DNA of 47,074 nt from Actinomycetes bacterium (GTDB taxonomy: Bacteria; Actinomycetota; Actinomycetes; Actinomycetales; Actinomycetaceae), in the NCBI GenBank assembly GCA_023426345.1, contig JAFAAX010000024.1, positions 1 to 47,074 of the forward strand. The letters run 5' to 3'. Positions 16,434 to 26,034 of the stretch are shown here, piece after piece. Made by a program: the position numbers and the translations under genes. Positions within the stretch are counted from its first letter, which is position 1; each line of letters opens with the position of its first letter. The notes under the pieces were generated by a model that was not told where the DNA came from, ran no database searches, and was given only the letters and a program-made list of their open reading frames with translations.

Positions 16434-17372
16434 TCACTGCACCAATCTGAGCGACTGCTCCGCGATCGCCTCGGGCGTGATTCCGAAGTGTTCGAAGAGC
16501 TCGTCGATGCTGCCCGTCGGCGAGAACTCGTCGCCCGCCCCGATCATTGCCATCGGCAGAGGATGGCTCCGCACGACCACCTCCGCCACGGCCCCTCCCA
16601 GACCACTGGTGACAGCCTCCTCGATAGTGACGATGCCGCGCGTTTCCGCCGACGCGCGCTTGATGGCCGCGATGTCCAGGGGCTTGATCGACGGCATCGA
16701 CAGCACGCGCGCCTCGACGCCGTCTCCAGCCAACAGGTCGGCCGCCTTCACGGCACGCTCGACGGTCGTCCCCGTGGCGATGAGGGTGATGTCCTCACCA
16801 TCTCGCAGCTGTGTGGCACGGCCGGGGTGGAACTCATAGTCACCCCTATGGATCTCCGGAATCGGCATCCGCGCGATGCGGATGTAGACGGGGCCGTCAT
16901 ATCCGGCGGCCCACCTGATCGCAGCGGCCGTCTCCTTCGGGCCCGACGGGCACAACACCGCAAGTCCCGCAATCGTCCGCATCCACGCCAGGTCCTCCAG
17001 AGAGTGGTGGGTGGCTCCCAACTCCCCGTAGGCCACACCCGGAGACTGGGCGACCAGTTTGATGTTCGAATGCGAGTAAGCGGCGTCGATCTTGATCTGT
17101 TCGATCGCGCGTGCCGACAGGAACGAGCCCGCCGACGACGCGAAGGGGATGAGGCCCGCGTTGGCCAGCCCCGCACTGATCCCCACCATGTCCTGCTCAG
17201 CGATCCCGACGTTGACGAGTCGATCAGGGAACCGCTCCTGGAAACCATTGAGCTTGGAGGAGCCCACCGAGTCGTTGACGACGGCCACGATCCTCGGGTC
17301 TTCGGCCGCGATCTCGCAGAGGGTCTCGCTCCATGCCCCGCGACAATCGAATCTCTGATCCATCTCAGGCAT
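16434..17372 (-). CDS. Transketolase, C-terminal subunit
   Basis: 312 residues; contains the pyrimidine-binding and C-terminal domains of transketolase as a separate polypeptide. The catalytic Glu region VGIAEQDMVGISAGLANAG is near residues 56-74, followed by GELGATHHSLEDLAWMR, as in split transketolases and DXS-like subunits. It must pair with the N-terminal subunit, whose gene overlaps it by eight bases. Split transketolases in sugar clusters include the apulose-4-phosphate enzymes AptA/AptB; a generic pentose-phosphate role is the alternative. Confidence 0.88.
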   Translation of the reverse strand: MPEMDQRFDCRGAWSETLCEIAAEDPRIVAVVNDSVGSSKLNGFQERFPDRLVNVGIAEQDMVGISAGLANAGLIPFASSAGSFLSARAIEQIKIDAAYSHSNIKLVAQSPGVAYGELGATHHSLEDLAWMRTIAGLAVLCPSGPKETAAAIRWAAGYDGPVYIRIARMPIPEIHRGDYEFHPGRATQLRDGEDITLIATGTTVERAVKAADLLAGDGVEARVLSMPSIKPLDIAAIKRASAETRGIVTIEEAVTSGLGGAVAEVVVRSHPLPMAMIGAGDEFSPTGSIDELFEHFGITPEAIAEQSLRLVQ

Positions 17373-18315
17373 CCTTTCCCAGCCTCGAATCCAACTCGGC
17401 CACCGCCTGGGCGACTTGGTCCACCGAGGGGATCTTGTGGTGCCAGGCCACCTGATCCTCCATGAACGAGATCGGATACCCCTTGTGCGTGTGGGCGATC
17501 ACCGCAGTCGGCCGGCCGCTGTCGGCCGGCACCGCGTCGAAGACGTCAAGGAGGGCGCCGTGGTCATGCCCATCGGCCTCGGCCACCTCCCAGTTGAAGG
17601 CCCTCAGTTTGTCCGCCAACGGCTCCAAATCGTTCGTGTCCGCCACCGTCGCCCCCTGCTGGAGCAGATTGCGGTCAATGACGGCACACAGGCCGGACAA
17701 CCTGCGGTTCCCTGCGGTCATCAGAGCCTCCCAGTTCGAGCCCTCTTGCATCTCGCCGTCACCCAGGAGCACGAAGGTTCGGCGAGTCGAGCCCTGCAGC
17801 GCCGCCCCGATCGCCATCCCGACCGCGATCGGAAGGCCATGCCCCAAAGGCCCGGTGCTCGCCTCGACGGCCTTGACCTTCGCGTGGGCGGGATGCCCAT
17901 TGAGCATCGACCCGTAGCGGGCGAACGTCCTCAGCACCGCCGGATCCAGATAGCCCGCCAGCGCGAGCGTCGTGTACAGCGCGTTGGCCGTGTGGCCCTT
18001 CGACAGGACCATGCGATCCCTCTCCGGGTCCCCCGCCTCGACCTGTTCCGGGCTGATGTTCATCGTGCGGAGATAGAGAGTCACCAGAACGTCGGTGATC
18101 GAGTACTCCCCCCCGACGTGGCCCAGGTTCGCATCGTGAACCGTCTGGATGCCCCTCCGGCGCACCTCATCAGCTGCGCACTGGAGAAACTCAATCGTCG
18201 CTTGCCGCGATGCGCCCGCGGGAACGCGCCCCATCACGCGCACTTCCCGGTCAGGTGGTGGCAACAGATCCACGTCACCTGGGTCGCGCACCAGGCCCTT
18301 GTTCAGGGGGTTCAT
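17365..18315 (-). CDS. Transketolase, N-terminal (TPP-binding) subunit
   Basis: 316 residues; the thiamine-diphosphate-binding half of a split transketolase. Motifs in order are GHVGGEYSITDVLVTLYL, DRMVLSKGHTANALY, GPLGHGLPIAVGMA and the TPP-Mg site LLGDGEMQEGSNWEA. The start at 18315 has AGGAGG ten bases upstream and is preferred over an open extension to 18384, which would overlap the predicted promoter. It transfers two-carbon units together with the gene overlapping its end. First gene of the cluster, with its own promoter/operator at 18392-18420. Confidence 0.88.
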   Translation of the reverse strand: MNPLNKGLVRDPGDVDLLPPPDREVRVMGRVPAGASRQATIEFLQCAADEVRRRGIQTVHDANLGHVGGEYSITDVLVTLYLRTMNISPEQVEAGDPERDRMVLSKGHTANALYTTLALAGYLDPAVLRTFARYGSMLNGHPAHAKVKAVEASTGPLGHGLPIAVGMAIGAALQGSTRRTFVLLGDGEMQEGSNWEALMTAGNRRLSGLCAVIDRNLLQQGATVADTNDLEPLADKLRAFNWEVAEADGHDHGALLDVFDAVPADSGRPTAVIAHTHKGYPISFMEDQVAWHHKIPSVDQVAQAVAELDSRLGKDA

Positions 18316-18391
18316 TGAGCCCCGCCTCCTTCCACGCCAGAGCGCACCCGGCGCGTCAACATCGCCGTCGCACTGGGAGAACACTCAGAGC

Positions 18392-18420
18392 TGAATAGCG
18401 ATTCATCTATGAATACGCAA
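18392..18420 (-). promoter_or_regulatory. Transketolase-operon promoter with palindromic operator filling the spacer
   Basis: On the minus strand -35 TTGCGT (18415-18420) and -10 TATTCA (18392-18397) are separated by 17 bases. The palindrome ATTCAT-CT-ATGAAT (18401-18414) occupies this spacer, and its flanks extend the symmetry with GCG on both sides. A protein bound here would occlude RNA polymerase; the SorC regulator at 7453 is the obvious but untested candidate. Confidence 0.6.
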
Positions 18421-18874
18421 TCACGCTAGCATCGAGATCCCCGGCGGTCAACAGAGATCGGGAGACGAGCATCCGACCCCAGGCACGTTGGGTCCCCAGA
18501 CTCAGCGCGCAGTTGATCCCGAGTACGCAACGGCCCAGGAGGCCAACCATCATCTTCGCCAGTCAGAGCCATGATCGCGCCAACGCGGCACCGACTCTCC
18601 GAAGATCGACCAGACAGCTCCCCCGACATCCCGCGATGCTGGCTGGCCAAGGCCCACCACGCGTTCAGTCGGCCGGTGCGCGCCCCGCGGCAGCGGGGCC
18701 GCCCTGGTCAGGGTCTCCCCCCGAACCGCCCTTCACGAGGGCGGCCCGCGCGGCCGGGCCGTCCCCCTCCCCGTCCGCATGTCCGACAACAGTTGCCGTC
18801 AAGCCCCGCGACCGATACCGTCGCCAGGGACAGCGCACGGCCCGGCGGCGCTGCATCCGCGGGAAGGACAGCCG
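18421..18874. other. Intergenic region between the sugar cluster and the ESX-like cassette
   Basis: No gene seen. It contains the 85-nt repeat at 18680-18764 and the upstream region of the plus-strand cassette. No promoter could be assigned with confidence. Confidence 0.45.
18680..18764. repeat. 85-nt dispersed palindromic repeat, copy D
   Basis: Near-identical partner of 5453-5537 in the same orientation: hairpin GCCCCGC-GGCA-GCGGGGC, then CGCCCTGGTC, a central segment, and GAGGGCGGCCC closing a 10-bp inverted repeat. The two copies lie 13 kb apart and outside genes. Confidence 0.8.
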
Positions 18875-19246
18875 ATGGAGCGCCTCGAGATCGAGATCGT
18901 CGATGGCGATTTCGCCGCGCTCTCCCGGGCCGTGGAGGACGTCGCCGACACCGCTTCCGGCACAGACATCGCCGGCGCGATGTCCTGCGGTCAGGGCGCC
19001 GCGCGGGGGTCGACCTCGTCGACGCTGATGGGACCCGCCGGGGAGGCCGTCGACGACCGGGCCAGCACGGTGGCGGAGGCGCTGCGCGCGTACTCCTCGG
19101 ACGCCATGCGGGCGCAGAGCTCCTTCACGCAGACGGATGACGACCTGGCAGGCCGGGCGCGCGTCCTCAACGGCTCCCTGACGTCCGGGGCGCTCTCTTC
19201 CGAGCAGGCCGCCGGCGTCGCCCACATGGCGCAGGTCCTGGGCTGA
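18875..19246 (+). CDS. Small ESX/WXG100-like helical protein of unknown function
   Basis: 123 residues without a signal peptide or membrane helix, predominantly helical and Ala/Ser-rich; similar in size to WXG100 (type VII secreted) partners, although no WXG motif is seen. The ATG at 18875 is preceded by GGAAGGA. It lies 20 bases before a DUF1023 hydrolase that itself begins with an ESX-like helical domain, so the two may form a secreted or surface complex. No type VII secretion components are in this window. Function not recognised. Confidence 0.7.
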   Translation: MERLEIEIVDGDFAALSRAVEDVADTASGTDIAGAMSCGQGAARGSTSSTLMGPAGEAVDDRASTVAEALRAYSSDAMRAQSSFTQTDDDLAGRARVLNGSLTSGALSSEQAAGVAHMAQVLG

Positions 19247-19266
19247 GAGCGGGGTGAGGACCGGGC

Positions 19267-20958
19267 ATGGCGACGTGGGCTGACATCCAGACGTGGACTC
19301 CCGACCCCCTGCTGGAGACCGGGCGCGCGCTCACCGACCAGCGCACGCGGCTGGTCCGGGCCGCCAAGGACGCGGACGCGGCCCGGAGCAGGATCCAGTC
19401 GACCGGCGAGACCGCCGACTCGATGCGCGCGTCCCTGGACGCCCGCATCGCAGAGCTCGACCGCACGGTCAACGACGTCTCCGAGCTGATCATGGCCACC
19501 GCCGAGTTCCAGGACGAGGTCGCCGACATCCGCACGTTGGTGCAGGACTGCCACGACCAGGCCGCGGAGGCGACGCCGCCCCTGGTCATCGCGTCCGACG
19601 GGGGCGTGACGTGGAAGCCGTCGGGGACGCCCCCGCAGTACGGTCCGTACCAGCCGGCCACCGACCCGAACCGGTTCAAGGCGATGGACCTGGCGCAGGA
19701 CATCACCGCCGCCGTCGAATCGGCCACCCGGGCCGACACCGCGTACTCCAAGCGGCTCACCGCCGTGCGCAACGGCACATACCGTTCCACCGAGGACCAC
19801 GACTCCGCCAGCCCGGGGCTGCCGAACCTCCCCCAGAAGGGATGGTCGCCGGCCGAGGTGTCGGCCTGGTGGAACGCCCTCTCCCCTCAGGAGCGCGAGA
19901 AGATCATCCACGATCACCCCGACGCCGTCGGAAACCTGGACGGCATCGACATGGCGAGCCGCGATCAGGCCAACCGGCTGCGCCTGCCGGCGATGCTCGA
20001 CCAGGCGCAGGACGACTATGACAAGGCCGCCGCCGATGCCCTGGCGGCCGCCAGGAGCGGGGACGACGCGAAGCTCGCCGCGGCCTCTGCCGCCATGGCC
20101 GCCGCCCGGAAGCGTCTCACCGATCTCACAGCCGTGAAGGACGCTCTGGCCAACGGCTCCGACCGCCATCTGTTGCTCCTCGACCAGTCGGGTGAGCGCC
20201 TCAAGGCGGCGGTCGCCTCCGGGGACGTCGACCACGCCGCGCACGTCGCCACGTTCGTGCCCGGGATGACGACGACAGTGGGCACGAACCTGGACGGCTA
20301 CACGCGCGACATGGAGGCGCTGCGGGACCAGACCATGCACACGACGGGCGCCAGCCGCTCCGACGTCGCCACGATCGCATGGCTCGGGTACGACGCCCCC
20401 GGCTGGGACCTCGGCGTCGCAGGCACCGGCAAGGCGCAGGCGGGAGCCGACCGCCTGGCCCCGTTCCTCGAGGGCATCCAGTCCTCCCGGGAAGCCTCCG
20501 GCGCGGGCGATCCCCACCAGACGCTCCTCGGGCACTCGTACGGGTCGACCACCTCCGGCCTGGCGATGAAGCAGGTTCAGGGAGACACCGTGGACGACTT
20601 CGTGATGTTCGGCTCCCCCGGGTCCGGTGCCCAGGACCTCCGCGAGTACAACATCGATCCCCACCATGTGTACGTCTCCGCGGTGCCGCAGGGCGACGCC
20701 GTCCAGGGGATCGGGCCCGACGCCTGGTTCGGAAAGAACCCGGCCAAGCTGGACGGGATCCAGCACCTCTCGGGGGACGCCACCGCCTCCGCCAGGTACG
20801 ACGACACGCCGACGTGGCAGCGGTCCCTCGAGCACGCGGTGTTCCCCTGGACGAACGTCACCGATCCCTCCAACCCGTTCGTCAACCACAGCACCTACCT
20901 CGATGACGGGACCGAGACCCAGAAGGACTTCGCCCGAGTGGTCGGAGGGGCGAAATGA
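19267..20958 (+). CDS. DUF1023 alpha/beta-hydrolase with ESX-like N-terminal helical domain
   Basis: 563 residues. Residues 1 to about 330 are long helices with heptad-like Ala/Asp/Arg patterns, starting MATWADIQTWTPDPLLE, as in WXG100-like or EspA-type modules. The C-terminal part is an alpha/beta-hydrolase (DUF1023 type) with AWLGYDAPGWD at about 375 and the nucleophile elbow GHSYGS at about 421-426, Ser being the likely catalytic residue; a candidate His lies in VNHSTY near the end. The cargo domain lacks a classic signal peptide, so export, if any, would be type VII-like. Substrate unknown. It overlaps the next gene by four bases. Confidence 0.78.
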   Translation: MATWADIQTWTPDPLLETGRALTDQRTRLVRAAKDADAARSRIQSTGETADSMRASLDARIAELDRTVNDVSELIMATAEFQDEVADIRTLVQDCHDQAAEATPPLVIASDGGVTWKPSGTPPQYGPYQPATDPNRFKAMDLAQDITAAVESATRADTAYSKRLTAVRNGTYRSTEDHDSASPGLPNLPQKGWSPAEVSAWWNALSPQEREKIIHDHPDAVGNLDGIDMASRDQANRLRLPAMLDQAQDDYDKAAADALAAARSGDDAKLAAASAAMAAARKRLTDLTAVKDALANGSDRHLLLLDQSGERLKAAVASGDVDHAAHVATFVPGMTTTVGTNLDGYTRDMEALRDQTMHTTGASRSDVATIAWLGYDAPGWDLGVAGTGKAQAGADRLAPFLEGIQSSREASGAGDPHQTLLGHSYGSTTSGLAMKQVQGDTVDDFVMFGSPGSGAQDLREYNIDPHHVYVSAVPQGDAVQGIGPDAWFGKNPAKLDGIQHLSGDATASARYDDTPTWQRSLEHAVFPWTNVTDPSNPFVNHSTYLDDGTETQKDFARVVGGAK

Positions 20959-21617
20959 GGGCGACGCCGCGGGCTCCACGCAGGAGGCTCTCACGGCGGG
21001 CCGGGCCGGCCGGCCCAGTTGCGCTGCTTCTGACCATGACGACGCTGCTGAGCGGCTGTACAGGAGGACACGACGTGGGCGAGACATTCTGGGACGGCGA
21101 GCGTCCTCTCGCAGAGCGCCAGACCATCGAGGACTACCAGGCCGGCACCGAGCCCGTGATCGCCGATCTGCTGGGCGGGCTGGAGGGCATCGGCCTGGGA
21201 GACACGGTGCTGCAGGGCGAGTCCTCCCTCATCGGTTGCGGCACCGGCGACCGCACCGGATTCGAAGTGGCGGGCTCCGGTGTCAAGGGCGCTCCGGTCG
21301 ACCCCGACCAGGCCGCCGCCGCCGGCGACCGTGTGTTGGGACCTCGCGGCCTCTCGCACCAGTCAGATCTGCGCGACGAGGACGGCATGGTGACCCTCAC
21401 CTGGTCCGACATCGACGACGGCGGCTACGTCACCGTCGTCGTCGTCCCCGGCAGCCATACGTCGGTGGGCTATCGGTCCGGTTGCCGCCCCACGGACGGC
21501 TCCACCACCGGCCCCGGCCGCGAGCGTCCGGCATGGGAGCAGGCCATCGCGCCCATGGAAGGCGACTCGCCCTCCCCCTCGGAGACACCCGGTCCCGCGG
21601 CCGGCACCGGGAGCTGA
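20955..21617 (+). CDS. Putative lipoprotein encoded with the DUF1023 hydrolase
   Basis: 220 residues with an Arg-rich N-terminus, a hydrophobic core (GPVALLLTMTTLLSG) and lipobox Cys35, so probably a lipid-anchored extracellular protein. The mature part is acidic, with two later cysteines that could form a disulphide and a Ser/Pro-rich tail. Not recognised beyond a loose likeness to actinobacterial lipoproteins paired with ESX-type hydrolases. The start overlaps the hydrolase stop (ATGA), indicating translational coupling and a joint role, perhaps as an immunity, anchor or partner protein. Confidence 0.68.
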   Translation: MRATPRAPRRRLSRRAGPAGPVALLLTMTTLLSGCTGGHDVGETFWDGERPLAERQTIEDYQAGTEPVIADLLGGLEGIGLGDTVLQGESSLIGCGTGDRTGFEVAGSGVKGAPVDPDQAAAAGDRVLGPRGLSHQSDLRDEDGMVTLTWSDIDDGGYVTVVVVPGSHTSVGYRSGCRPTDGSTTGPGRERPAWEQAIAPMEGDSPSPSETPGPAAGTGS

Positions 21618-21664
21618 TCCCGGAGGCGGTTCCGGGGCCACCGAGCCGCCGGGTCGCCGGGTCG

Positions 21665-21706
21665 CCCCGATGGGCGAACCTCGACGTCCCCGATGGGCGA
21701 GCCTCG
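21665..21706 (+). repeat. Two 19-nt direct repeats at the left end of the mannoside locus
   Basis: CCCCGATGGGCGAACCTCG (21665-21683) and CCCCGATGGGCGAGCCTCG (21688-21706) are spaced 23 bases apart, directly beyond the symporter stop. A 17-nt inverted version occurs at 27487-27503 on the other side of the locus. Confidence 0.6.
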
Positions 21707-21709
21707 CGG

Positions 21710-23181
21710 TCAGAAGGCGCGGCTGAACTGCGCCTGCGCCTCCTCCCTCGTGATCTCCCCGGAGTTCGCGCGCATCATGAGCTCCACGTCGTGGTCGCGC
21801 AGCTTGTAGAAGACCAGCACCAGGATCAGCGCGGGCGTGGCGGCCACCAACGGCATCCACGTGTACATGTTCCAGATCCAGCCGATCGTGCCGGCCGACT
21901 GCTCGGCGCCCGATCCGGAGACGAACCCGACCGCCCCCAGCAGGAACATGCCGATGGCGCTGGGCAGCCCGCCCGTGATCTTCGAGGTCAGTGTCTGGAT
22001 CGAGAACGCCATGCCCTGGGCGCGCTCGCCGGTGGTGAAGTGGCCGTACTCGGCGCAGTCGGCGGTGAACATGACGAGCATGATCGAGGTGGCTCCGCCG
22101 AACACCGCGCGCAGCATCGTGACGGACAGGAACGCCCCGAGGTTCTCGTACCCGACCATGTACATCACCCAGCACAGCAGCCCGGAGCCCAGCTGGCTGA
22201 CGACGAACACGGTGAACTTGTCGTACTTCTTGATGAGGCCGTTGACGATCGGCACGCACAGCAACGTCGGGATGGCCGTGACCAGGGACAGGATCGCGAT
22301 CCACTTCGCGTCGCCCAGGCAGTAGATGGCGACGTAGTTGCCGACGACCCCCACCGTGTTGGACAGGCAGGCCAGGATCAGCGTGCCGTTGAAGATCAGC
22401 AGGTACTTGTTCTTCCCGATGTAGCGGATGAGGGCGCCGATGCCCGCCTCGGATCCGGCTTCCTTCTCCGCGTGCTCGAAATAGCGCTCCTTCGCCTTGA
22501 AGCCCAGAGGCACCATCGTCACCATCGCCAGCAGCGACACGATGACGGCGGTGGCCGACCACTCGATGGACGGATACATCAACGGCACGATGACGCCCAC
22601 CGCGATGACGCCGACCAGCATGAACAGCCGGTTGAGCAGGTACAGCCAGTTGCGTTCCTTGGGCTCGTCCGTCATCGAGGTCGCGAGCGCCAGCGCCGGC
22701 ACGTCGCAGATCGTGTACGCCGCGTCCCACAGGACGTAGCCGACGGTCGCCCAGATCGCCTTGACCTGGATGCTGGCATCCAGCGGCGCCGAGAACAGGA
22801 AGATCGTCGCCACCGGGATGAGGAAGCTCGAGACCTCACCCACGGGATGAATTTCCCGGACTTCAGGTGCGCCTTGTCCACGATCACCCCGAACAGCGGA
22901 TCGTTGATCGCGTCCCAGATCTTCACGACGATGAAGATGCCGCCGACCACCGTCGCCGAGATCCCGATCTCCGTCATGTACAGCTGCTGGAACCCGGTGA
23001 CCAGCCCGTAGAACACGAGCTGCCCGAAGAAGTAGATCCCGTAGGTGATCCGCTCCGGCTTCGTCGTCCGGAAGGGGATCCTCGATCTCGTGCCTCTCGT
23101 CGCCTCCTCCGTCATGGACGAGGGCGACGCTGCCGCAGTCCCCGGGTCCCCGCCCGGCTCCGTTGTCTCCTGCACCGACAT
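21710..23181 (-). pseudogene. GPH-family sugar:cation symporter with a one-base frameshift
   Basis: Together the two frames encode an about 490-residue glycoside-pentoside-hexuronide transporter: the first frame begins MSVQETTEPGG and carries ITYGIYFFGQLVFYGL and WDAINDPLFGVIVDK (the conserved DP..G motif); the second continues from EVSSFLIPVATIFLF to the C-terminus. The frames switch at about 22834-22840, where GTGAGG would need one extra G to keep frame. Everything downstream is intact, so this is either a sequencing error, a very recent mutation, or rarely recoded. It follows the beta-mannosidase gene and would import mannosides. Confidence 0.75.
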
Positions 23182-23246
23182 TGGTGTTCTCCTTGTCAGA
23201 ATTCCCTGATCGTGATGGGCCTGCGTGTTCTGAGCCGTCCCCGCGC

Positions 23247-26034
23247 TCAGGACTTCAGGACGTACTTGTAGATGAGGTAGGAGACCCAGTTCTTGCTCCC
23301 CATCATCATCCGGACCCGTGTCCAGCGGTCCGTGAGCCGGCCGTTCCTCGGCCGCACGTCGGCGAGCGTCTTCACCTGCAGCCTGTCCCGCAGATCATCG
23401 GCGCCCATGCCCGAGGGGATGTCGACGGTGAGCGTCACGGGCCGCCCGGGAAGGACGTCCATGAAATTGTCCGACCACGGCGCCGTGACCCCCTGAGCCT
23501 GCACGAACACGTCGCGGGCGTACTGCGCGCTGGTGAGCGTCACCGTGGCGACGCCCGACTCCACCGCGCACGACGCGTCGACGCGGGCGCGCGGCAGGGC
23601 GGCGTCGCGGTCGGGCACCAGCAGCCAGTCCTTCGTGTCGCGCACGACCTCGCCCGCCTCGGCTGACGTGTCGCCCCCACCCGACGTGCGGGAGACGGCG
23701 AGGGGGGCGGCCTCGTCAATGACATCGCGCGCGGGGCCGACGAGGCGCGCGACCAGGACCGCACTGTCGGCCGCGCGCCCGCGCAGGATGTCCGCGTGGC
23801 GCAGGACGACGACGCGTTCGGACGCGACGGGGCCGACGCGCACGGGTGCCGTGCCCGCCGAGATCGGCGATCCGTCGAAGGCCTGGAGCTCCCACTCCAG
23901 GGTGCCGTTGAAGGGGGTCGGGTACTCGTTGACGACGTGGAGCTCCGCCCGGTCCTCGAAGTAGTCGTTGGACAGGCACAGCATCCGGTTGAAATGGCGC
24001 GCCTTGTAGGTGACGGCCTTGAGCTGCCTCCCGTAGTCGACGCCGGCCCAGGAGGCCACCGGCCAGCAGTCGTTCATCTGCCAGTGCAGCGCCCCGTTCT
24101 GGCGCCCGATGTTGCGCCGCCAGCAGTCGGTGGCGAACCCGACCGTGTCGGCCTGGACCAACTGGGACAGGTAGACGAAGTCCTCGAAGGACGCCGGGTT
24201 GCGGTACTTCGCCAGCAGGTAGTACAGCATCTTCGCGTTGCCGGAGTCGCACTTCTGGTGGACCGTCATGACGGGATCGAACAGGCCCGGCTGCTCCTCG
24301 TCGGTGAAGCTGCGGATCGTGGCCATCGAGGGCATCGACTCCATCCCGTACTCCGAGCAGAAGCGCGTCGGGTACTCACGGAACGCCTCGATGGGGCGCA
24401 TCCCGTGCCAGATGTTCCACAGGTGCGTGTCGCCCCAGGTCTTTCCGGGCGCCATGCTGTGGAGCCGCTTGTCGCGCGAGCCCGACGAGGGCGACCCCGG
24501 CCAGTACGGGGTGACCCCGTCGAGCTCGTCGACCCAGGCGCGCAGGGTCTCGTGGTAGAACGCGGGGTTGGTGGCCTTCTCGCGCTCCCCGTTCTTCCAC
24601 AGGCCGACGAAGACCTCGTTCTCGTTGTTCCCCCACCACAGCGCCAGGCTGGCGCGGTGGCGCAGACGACGGACGTTGTCCTCGACCTCGGCGCGGACGT
24701 TGGCGACGAAGCCGGGATCGTGGAACGGGTAGGCGTTGGACGCGAACAGGAAGTCCTGCCACACCAGGAGGCCGTAGCGGTCGCAGGCGTCGTAGAACGC
24801 CTCGCTCTCGAACATGCCGCCGCCCCAGATGCGCAGCATGTTCATGTTCGCGCGCTGCGCGGTGCGCACGTAGAAGTCCACCGTCTCCGCGTCCGCGCGC
24901 GTGGGGAAGGAGTCCGCCGGGATCCAGTTCGCGCCCTTGGCGAAGATCGGGACGCCGTTGATGACGAAGCGGAACTGGTCGCCCCACTGGTCGGAGGCGG
25001 TGTCCAGTTCGATCGTGCGCAGGCCGATCCGCCGGTGGACATGATCGAGCGCCGCGGCGCCAGCCGCGGGCGCGGCCGCAGCGTGGGTCACCACGACGTC
25101 CACGTCGTACAGGGGCTGGGCGCCGAGCCCATTGCACCACCACAGCTGCGGGTCTTCGATGCCAAGATCCCAGGTCAGTGCGCCTGGGGCGCCGTCGACA
25201 TCGCTCGGCGTCGCGACGTGGTCCGACGTCCGACCGTCCGGATCGGTGAGCGTGAGGACGACGCGGACGCCCTCGTCGAGGATGCTCGTCGGGGAGCCCG
25301 CCTCTGCCCCGGGATCGCCAGCGGGGACCGGCCCCGCGTGCGGGCCGCCGGAGGCGGACCCCGGGGTCACGCCCGTGAGCACGGCCGAGACCGACAGGCG
25401 AACGGCGCCGTCGTGGTGGACCTGGCGGATGCGGAGGTCCTCGAGGCGCACGTCCCAGGCCTCCAGCCCGATCGAGCGCGTGACGCCGGCCGGGGGCAGC
25501 TTCGGGCCCCAGTCCCACCCGAAGTGGCACACCGTCTTGCGCAGGTGGCCGACGCCGGGGATCGGTGTCATCGGCGCGGGCAGCGGATCGGCGGCCTGGC
25601 GGGCCTCGATGTAGGGGTAGGGGTCCGCGAAGTCCAGGGTGAGCGTGTTGCCGGTGGCGGAGCACAGGCCCGTGACGTCCAGGCGCCACGTGCGGTTGAC
25701 ATTGTCGGTGCGGGCGACCTCGTGCCCGTTGACGGTGACCGTGCACAGGGTGTCCAGGCCGTCGACGACCAGGTCCAGGTGCGCGGCCGCCAGGAGGTCC
25801 GGATCGAGGTCGAAAGTCCGAGCGTAGCGGTAGGCGTGGTGGGCCCACTCGTTGGCCGCCGTCTCTCGGTCGCCCCAGAACGGGTCCTCGGCCCCGTTCG
25901 CGACGAGGTCCAGGTACGTCGATCCGGGCAGGCGGCCGGGGAGCGTGGCGGGCGCCGGGGAGCCGCCCACGGGCCACGCGGTGCCGTCGGTGCGGCTGAG
26001 AGCCCACTCCCCCAACCAGGTCCAGACGTCTCAT
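23247..26034 (-). CDS. Beta-mannosidase (GH2) with an apparent frameshift in codons 7-9
   Basis: About 928 residues of glycoside hydrolase family 2, releasing mannose from beta-mannosides. The N-terminal jelly-roll and Ig-like domains (VCHFGWDWGPKLPPAG at about 165) precede a TIM barrel with acid/base Glu in WWGNNENEV and nucleophile Glu in FCSEYGMES. The natural start is the ATG at 26034, with AAGGAG upstream and a TGATG overlap with the previous gene, reading MRRLDLV. A run of five G (26005-26015 region) then throws the frame off; four G would give the expected GEWALSR. Without correction, translation could begin only at TTG 26015. No signal peptide, so intracellular. Confidence 0.85.
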
